DNA of 64,000 nucleotides from an uncultured Hyphomicrobiales bacterium (GTDB taxonomy: Bacteria; Pseudomonadota; Alphaproteobacteria; Rhizobiales; Beijerinckiaceae), in assembly GCA_903861645.1 (NCBI GenBank), contig CAIOVE010000098.1:1-64000 (forward strand), given 5' to 3'. A model generated the notes under the pieces. That model was not told the DNA's origin and did no database searches. It saw only the letters and a list, made by a program, of their open reading frames with translations. The position numbers and the translations under genes were made by a program. Each line of letters starts with the position of its first letter. Positions within the stretch are counted from its first letter, which is position 1. Below, piece after piece: positions 60,102 through 64,000 of this stretch.

Positions 60102-61282
60102 TCGGCCGCGCCGACGTGTGTTTCCCCGCGCGGAGCGTCCAGCGGCCGGGCCATTGCGCTGTCGTCGTTCGCCGGCGCCGCGGGGGCGGGCGCTTCCATT
60201 CGATCGACCATCTGCGAGACGCGCGCGCCGATATCGACGATGGCGCGGCGAAGCAGGGCGGTTTCACCGTCGCCATCGACGTGCGGCGGGAGGTTCGCGA
60301 CGCGTTCGGCGCGCAGGTTCGTCGCGTCGCGTCGCGCGGCGGCGAGCGCGCCTTCCAGCGCGGCGTTTTGCGCGCGCAGGTTTTCGACGTTTTGCAGCAG
60401 TTCCCGCTCGGCGTGGCGCAATGCCGCCATTTCCGCCGCGTGAGCTTCCCGCAGCGCGGCCTGACTGGCCTCCGCGGCTGCCAGCGCGCTTGTCTGGGTC
60501 GCCAGTTCGCTTTCAAGCCGTAGGCGCGCGCGGCGCTCGACGCGATGCTGGCGCTCGAATTCCTGCGCCCGGTCGACGTTGTCCTTGACAAGCGAGAGCG
60601 CCTGATCGCGCGCGGCCGTCGCGCGCTCGGCGTCGGCCCGCGCCGCCGCGTTCTTGTCCTCGAGGGCGAGCGTGGCGCGAGTCAGTTCCTGATGGTCGCG
60701 CTTGAGGCTCTCCAGCGCGCCCCCGAGTTCGGCGTTATCGGCTTCGTGCCCGATGATCCGTGTCTCAAGCGCCGCGATGGCGCCGCGCCGTTCCTCGGCG
60801 AGATCGGCCAGAGCGCGATGCTTGTCGGCGAGCGCGGCGAATTCGCGCGTCCTGACGCCGAGCCGTCCTTCCGCGTCCCAGAGCAATTGGTGGGCGACGC
60901 CCAGTTCCGCCTGCTGGTTGATGAGATCGGCGCCCAGCGCGGCGAGTCGCTCGGCGCGCAATTCGCTCTGATGCCAGGTTTCGACGAGTTCGGCTTCGAG
61001 CGTGGCGATATGCGTCGCGCGGCGTCCGAGCTCGGCCATGTCGCGGGCGCGCGCGTCCGACAAATCCTCGACATGTTTTTCGATGCGGCGTTGTTCGAGC
61101 GCGAATTCCGCGCGCAACTGATCGCGCTCCGCGACGATTTCGGTCATCGACAGGGGCAGTTGCATTTCGAGCCGTCGCGTCGACAGCCGAAGCGCCCGCC
61201 GCCAGAAGGCCGGCAGGAACAAAAGCGCGAGGAGGCCCGAAGCCAGGAACCCCAGCGCGAAATAGATCCCGTTTTCGATCAA
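60098..61282 (-). CDS. Membrane-anchored long coiled-coil protein
   Basis: A 394-residue protein from a TTG start (IENGIYFALGFLASGLLALLFLPAFWRR). One N-terminal membrane helix (about 6-26) leads to a Gln/Arg/Glu-rich coiled coil from about 45 to 330, with heptad patterning (EIVAERDQLRAEFALEQRRIEKHVEDL, DQALSLVKDNVDRAQEFERQHRVERRARLRLE). It ends in a low-complexity Ala/Pro tail. I recognise the N-terminal block as resembling a conserved Hyphomicrobiales protein, but no function is assigned. It may act as a scaffold at the membrane. Confidence 0.75.
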   Translation of the reverse strand: MIENGIYFALGFLASGLLALLFLPAFWRRALRLSTRRLEMQLPLSMTEIVAERDQLRAEFALEQRRIEKHVEDLSDARARDMAELGRRATHIATLEAELVETWHQSELRAERLAALGADLINQQAELGVAHQLLWDAEGRLGVRTREFAALADKHRALADLAEERRGAIAALETRIIGHEADNAELGGALESLKRDHQELTRATLALEDKNAAARADAERATAARDQALSLVKDNVDRAQEFERQHRVERRARLRLESELATQTSALAAAEASQAALREAHAAEMAALRHAERELLQNVENLRAQNAALEGALAAARRDATNLRAERVANLPPHVDGDGETALLRRAIVDIGARVSQMVDRMEAPAPAAPANDDSAMARPLDAPRGETHVGAAE

Positions 61283-61370
61283 AACGACCCAGCCGGTCCG
61301 TCGCCTAGCGAGCTATAATCATGGCACGCGCGGCGTTTTAAATCAAAGCCGGGCGCCCCGAAAACCCCGC

Positions 61371-61955
61371 CTAGAAGGGGTTCCAGGTCGATTGGGGGGT
61401 GAATTTAAGGTAGCCAAGGTTAACGCCGAGGCGGGCTCCGACGCCCGAGCGGATCGGCACGACGACGATATTGTCGGCGGTGAGCGCGGTGAAGCCAAAG
61501 CCGCCGACGAGATAGGCGGAGCCGTTGATCCCGCCATAGCGACGGAAAATCGCGTCCACGGCCGGCAGATTATAGACCAGCATCATCGTGCGATCGCCGT
61601 CCGCGCCCGCGTCGAAGCCAAGCGATGGGCCCTGCCAGTAAACTTTCTTGTCGCCGGCGTTGCGGGTGTACATGACGCCCTCGCCGAACCGGGCACCGGC
61701 CACGAAGGCGCCGGAAGCCTCCTGGCCCAGGATGTAGGCGTTGGGCTGGCCCCAGCGTTTGCTTGCGCTTTCAATGGCCTGGGCCAGACCGCGCGAGATG
61801 GCGCCAAAGAACTGATGGCCGCTGTCGACCAGTTGGCCGGTCTCGAATTTCTGCGGTCGCGCGCCCTGGGCCAGCGCGGGTAGCCCCGAAACGCCAGCGC
61901 CGCCGGCGACGGCGCCAAGGCCGATCATCGCTGTCCTGCGGTTCATGCTAGTCAT
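61371..61955 (-). CDS. eipA: Envelope integrity protein EipA (DUF1134)
   Basis: Periplasmic small beta-barrel protein of 194 residues. An export signal MTSMNRRTAMIGLGAVAGGAGVSGLPALA has a twin-arginine-like start. The DUF1134 core is strongly recognised: PNAYILGQEASGAFVAGARFGEGVMYTRNAGDKKVYWQGPSLGFD (about 72-116), MMLVYNLPAVDAIFRRYGGINGSAYLVGGFG and GVGARLGVNLGYLKFT. In Brucella, EipA protects envelope integrity and its gene is directly activated by CtrA. A perfect CtrA box lies 122 bases upstream here. Confidence 0.92.
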   Translation of the reverse strand: MTSMNRRTAMIGLGAVAGGAGVSGLPALAQGARPQKFETGQLVDSGHQFFGAISRGLAQAIESASKRWGQPNAYILGQEASGAFVAGARFGEGVMYTRNAGDKKVYWQGPSLGFDAGADGDRTMMLVYNLPAVDAIFRRYGGINGSAYLVGGFGFTALTADNIVVVPIRSGVGARLGVNLGYLKFTPQSTWNPF

Positions 61956-62076
61956 GGCGGTCCTCTCCGTGATGAGCCTGTCGAGTTATCAACCTCGCCC
62001 CCGACCGTGGCGAAGCGAAGGCGCGGGCGTGGCCGTGCGATGTCATCCCTCGAACGAGGAAACCTCGCGCAACAGG

Positions 62077-62092
62077 GTTAATCAATGGTTAA
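62077..62092 (-). promoter_or_regulatory. Perfect CtrA box upstream of eipA
   Basis: On the minus strand the sequence is TTAACCATTGATTAAC, that is TTAA-N7-TTAAC, an exact match to the full CtrA-binding consensus. It lies between cysQ and eipA, 122 bases upstream of the eipA start codon. It agrees with the known CtrA activation of eipA in Brucella. Confidence 0.85.
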
Positions 62093-62113
62093 GCCGACGG
62101 GTCGCGCCCCGCG

Positions 62114-62977
62114 TCAGAGCTTCACGCCGCTGGCCTCGAAGGCGGCGGCGGCCGCCGGATCGCCCCAGGCGATAAAGCCGTCATTGTAAAAACGGCGCGT
62201 CGCGCGACCGTAGCGCAACGGCGCGCCGTCCTCGCCCAGCACCATGCCGCCCGCGGCCCGCAGGATCGCGTCGCCGGCGGCGGTGTCCCATTCCATCGTC
62301 GGCCCAAACCGCGGATAGATGTCCGCCTCGCCCTCGGCGATCAGGCAGAACTTGATCGATGAGCCCATGGGGCGGCGCTCGGCGACGGGCAGGCGAGCGA
62401 GCGCGTCGAGCGATCGGTCGTCCAGATGCGAGCGGCTGATCAGAGCCACGAGATCGCGTGATGGCGCGCGGCGCGCCCGGATCAACCGCCGATCCTCGCC
62501 AGGCGGCAGCGCGTCGCCCGGATGCGCCGGCGCGCAAAAGGCCTCGCGGCCCGAGAACCAGAGGCGATCCATCGCCGGAGCGAAAACCGCGCCCGCCACG
62601 GGCGCCCCATCGCGCACCAGCGCGATATTGACGGTGAAATCATTATGGCCGGCGAGAAACTCGCGCGTGCCGTCCAGCGGATCGACGAGGATGAAAGCGG
62701 CTGGCGTCGCGGGAATCGATCCGCGCGAAACCGACTCCTCGGCGATCACGGGGACGCCCGGCAACAGGGACGCCAGCCGTTCCAGGATGATCTCCTCGGC
62801 GCGTTCGTCGGCCTCGGTGACAGGGCTTTCGTCGGATTTGCGGCGGGTGCGGAAGCTTGACTGACGCGTTTCCATGATCGCGAGGCCGGCCGTGAGCGCG
62901 ATGGCTCCGAACGCCTCCCCGATCTCGTCCCTGTCGTCGCCTCTGTGTTGTAAAACGTTCATGACCGGGTCGACCAT
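62114..62977 (-). CDS. cysQ: 3'(2'),5'-bisphosphate nucleotidase CysQ-type
   Basis: Mg-dependent, Li-sensitive phosphatase of the inositol-monophosphatase fold that removes the 3'-phosphate from pAp and PAPS in sulfur assimilation. The 287 residues hold the motif IAEES (about 78), the metal-binding VDPLDGTREFLAGHNDFTVNIALV (about 98-121) and WDTAAGDAILRAAGG (about 227-241). The start at 62977 has GGGGA 5 bases ahead. It is divergent from chpT across 288 bases. Confidence 0.92.
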   Translation of the reverse strand: MVDPVMNVLQHRGDDRDEIGEAFGAIALTAGLAIMETRQSSFRTRRKSDESPVTEADERAEEIILERLASLLPGVPVIAEESVSRGSIPATPAAFILVDPLDGTREFLAGHNDFTVNIALVRDGAPVAGAVFAPAMDRLWFSGREAFCAPAHPGDALPPGEDRRLIRARRAPSRDLVALISRSHLDDRSLDALARLPVAERRPMGSSIKFCLIAEGEADIYPRFGPTMEWDTAAGDAILRAAGGMVLGEDGAPLRYGRATRRFYNDGFIAWGDPAAAAAFEASGVKL

Positions 62978-63026
62978 AGCATCCCCGCCGGAAATGCGAA
63001 GGCGACCTAGCTAGACGGGCGCGAGG

Positions 63027-63042
63027 TAAACCAACGCTTAAC
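63027..63042 (+). promoter_or_regulatory. CtrA-like box between cysQ and chpT
   Basis: TAAA-CCAACGC-TTAAC has one mismatch to TTAA-N7-TTAAC. It lies 50 bases upstream of the cysQ start and 224 bases upstream of chpT. A GATTC (GANTC methylation) site occurs at 63141 closer to chpT. The match is suggestive only. Confidence 0.4.
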
Positions 63043-63265
63043 CTCCGTCGTGGCACTTCTTCCACAAGTGTTTTGTCGAGCGGCGCGATCTTGCGTCGAA
63101 CGGCGGGCGCGCTATGAATTCGGCATGTTCAACGCGCGGTGATTCGCGCGGCGTTCGAAGCGCTCCCGTTGCAATGCGTGCATGCCAGTCGCGTCGAAAT
63201 GATGTCGCGTCGCTGGCGCGCTGTATGTTCAACCCGGAGCAGCGACAGCAAAGCTCCCAATCTGG

Positions 63266-63937
63266 ATGACGCCCATGTCGGTTTTCGCGCTCGACGCCCT
63301 CGACCTCGCCGCCCTGCTTTGCTCCCGCGTGTGCCACGACGTGATCAGCCCCGTGGGCGCCATCGTCAACGGGCTGGAAGTGCTCGAGGACGAAAAGGAC
63401 GCCGATATGCGCGCCTTCGCCATCGACCTCATCAAGAAAAGCGCCAAGACGGCGTCGGGCCGCTTGCAGTTTTGCCGCCTCGCCTTCGGCGCGGCGGGCT
63501 CGGCGGGCGCGCTCATCGACACCGGCGACGCCGAACAGGTGGCGCGCAACCTGCTCGCCGACGACCGCACGAAATTCGAATGGAACGCCGCGCGCGTGCT
63601 GCTCGCCAAGAACAAGGTGAAGGTCGCGCTCAATCTGTGCCTGATCGCCGGCGCCGCGATTTCGCGCGGCGGCGTCATCACCGTGACCATCGAGGGGCAG
63701 GACGAGAACGCGCGCATCTCCGTCAGCGCCAAGGGCGCGAACGCCCGCCTCGCGCATCATGTTCCCGCGCTTCTGGCGGGCACGCCCGAGTCCGACAATG
63801 TCGACGCGCACGGCATCCAGGCCTACTACACCGGCCTTGTGGCGCGCGCGTCGGGCATGGACGTCACCGTCGAGGTCACGCCCGAGGGCATCGAACTGCG
63901 CGCCGCGCCCGTCGCCGCGGTCGAGGCGGCCGCCTGA
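63266..63937 (+). CDS. chpT: Histidine phosphotransferase ChpT
   Basis: Passes phosphate from the CckA kinase to CtrA and CpdR in the alphaproteobacterial cell-cycle relay. The 223-residue protein has the phospho-accepting histidine region LLCSRVCHDVISPVGAIVNGLEVL (His about 24) in a helical dimerisation domain. A degenerate ATPase-like C-terminal domain follows (about 80-215, VALNLCLIAGAAISRGGVI). Lack of ATP-binding N/G motifs is typical of ChpT. A second ATG at 63275 is possible. The 63 bases after its stop to the window end show no gene start. Confidence 0.93.
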   Translation: MTPMSVFALDALDLAALLCSRVCHDVISPVGAIVNGLEVLEDEKDADMRAFAIDLIKKSAKTASGRLQFCRLAFGAAGSAGALIDTGDAEQVARNLLADDRTKFEWNAARVLLAKNKVKVALNLCLIAGAAISRGGVITVTIEGQDENARISVSAKGANARLAHHVPALLAGTPESDNVDAHGIQAYYTGLVARASGMDVTVEVTPEGIELRAAPVAAVEAAA

Positions 63938-64000
63938 GGCCGGATTGGGGCCTGAAAGAAAGCCTCCCTTAACTCCTTGAGTCCATTCTACCGATCGGTT

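Noticed and set aside
1-64000. tRNA, rRNA, CRISPR, prophage or insertion sequences
   Set aside because: No cloverleaf with a TTCGANTC arm, no repeated spacer array, and no transposase or integrase frame was found.

Overview
The window is chromosomal DNA from a GC-rich alphaproteobacterium, most likely of the order Hyphomicrobiales (Rhizobiales). The evidence is the histidine phosphotransferase ChpT, a DUF1134/EipA envelope protein preceded by a perfect CtrA box, a HisZ-HisG pair, the divided atpHA... ATP synthase operon, a urt-ure urea operon with a fused ureAB gene, and many orphan Bug-type solute-binding proteins. I see no insertion sequence, prophage, CRISPR array, rRNA or tRNA. Genes are dense, with frequent 1-4 nt start/stop overlaps, and GTG/TTG starts occur. 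The genus cannot be fixed from the sequence alone.

Layout. 1-5006 (minus strand, except one plus-strand cytochrome gene): the start of the F1-ATPase operon (atpH, atpA cut by the window edge), gpsA, a secreted PLD-type nuclease, a c-type cytochrome and tsaD. 5106-7826 (plus): hemC-hemD and a Bug-family binding protein. 7844-9902 (minus): a small secreted protein, yciB and ftsY. 9965-18119: an RluA-type pseudouridine synthase, a diheme cytochrome c, a NitT/TauT-type binding protein, hisZ-hisG, a HemJ/CopD membrane protein, a possible structured RNA leader, a Nudix hydrolase and a MetE-like methyltransferase. 18197-22702: a SnoaL-like protein, then a CoA-transferase pair (plus), a convergent acyl-CoA synthetase (minus) and a MarR regulator divergent from the synthetase. 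22813-26976: a Tat-exported phosphoesterase, an L,D-transpeptidase lipoprotein, an HDAC-family deacetylase and an MFS transporter.

26958-36779 (minus) is the best-defined functional block. It encodes a complete urea ABC importer (urtA, a small membrane protein, urtBCDE), then ureD, a fused ureAB, ureC and an uncharacterised 179-residue protein. It is preceded by a near-consensus sigma-54 promoter, so the operon is predicted to respond to nitrogen status. glnD, the PII uridylyltransferase that senses nitrogen, lies 9.4 kb away in the same window.

37027-45984 is an accessory stretch of three further Bug proteins, a BtuF/FecB-like binding protein, a bicupin, a MauG/CcpA-type diheme peroxidase and a secreted phosphoesterase. 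46130-51743 returns to housekeeping genes: glnD, grpE, an AlkB-like dioxygenase, dapB and a dienelactone hydrolase. 51894-57839 (plus) is a putative aromatic-acid catabolic cluster: an AAHS transporter, a methylisocitrate-lyase-like enzyme, a flavin hydroxylase, a Rieske oxygenase and a GntR regulator, with a perfect 24-bp AT-rich palindrome in front of the last two genes. 57902-63937 carries a DUF2161 nuclease-like protein, a cytochrome P450, a membrane-anchored coiled-coil protein, eipA, cysQ and chpT. The last three connect the region to the CtrA cell-cycle circuit.

Strongest points for follow-up: the sigma-54 urt-ure operon with its extra small membrane protein; the CtrA box at eipA close to chpT; the 24-bp palindrome and the uncharacterised Rieske/flavin oxygenase pathway; and the structured leader whose terminator ends ten bases before the Nudix start codon.
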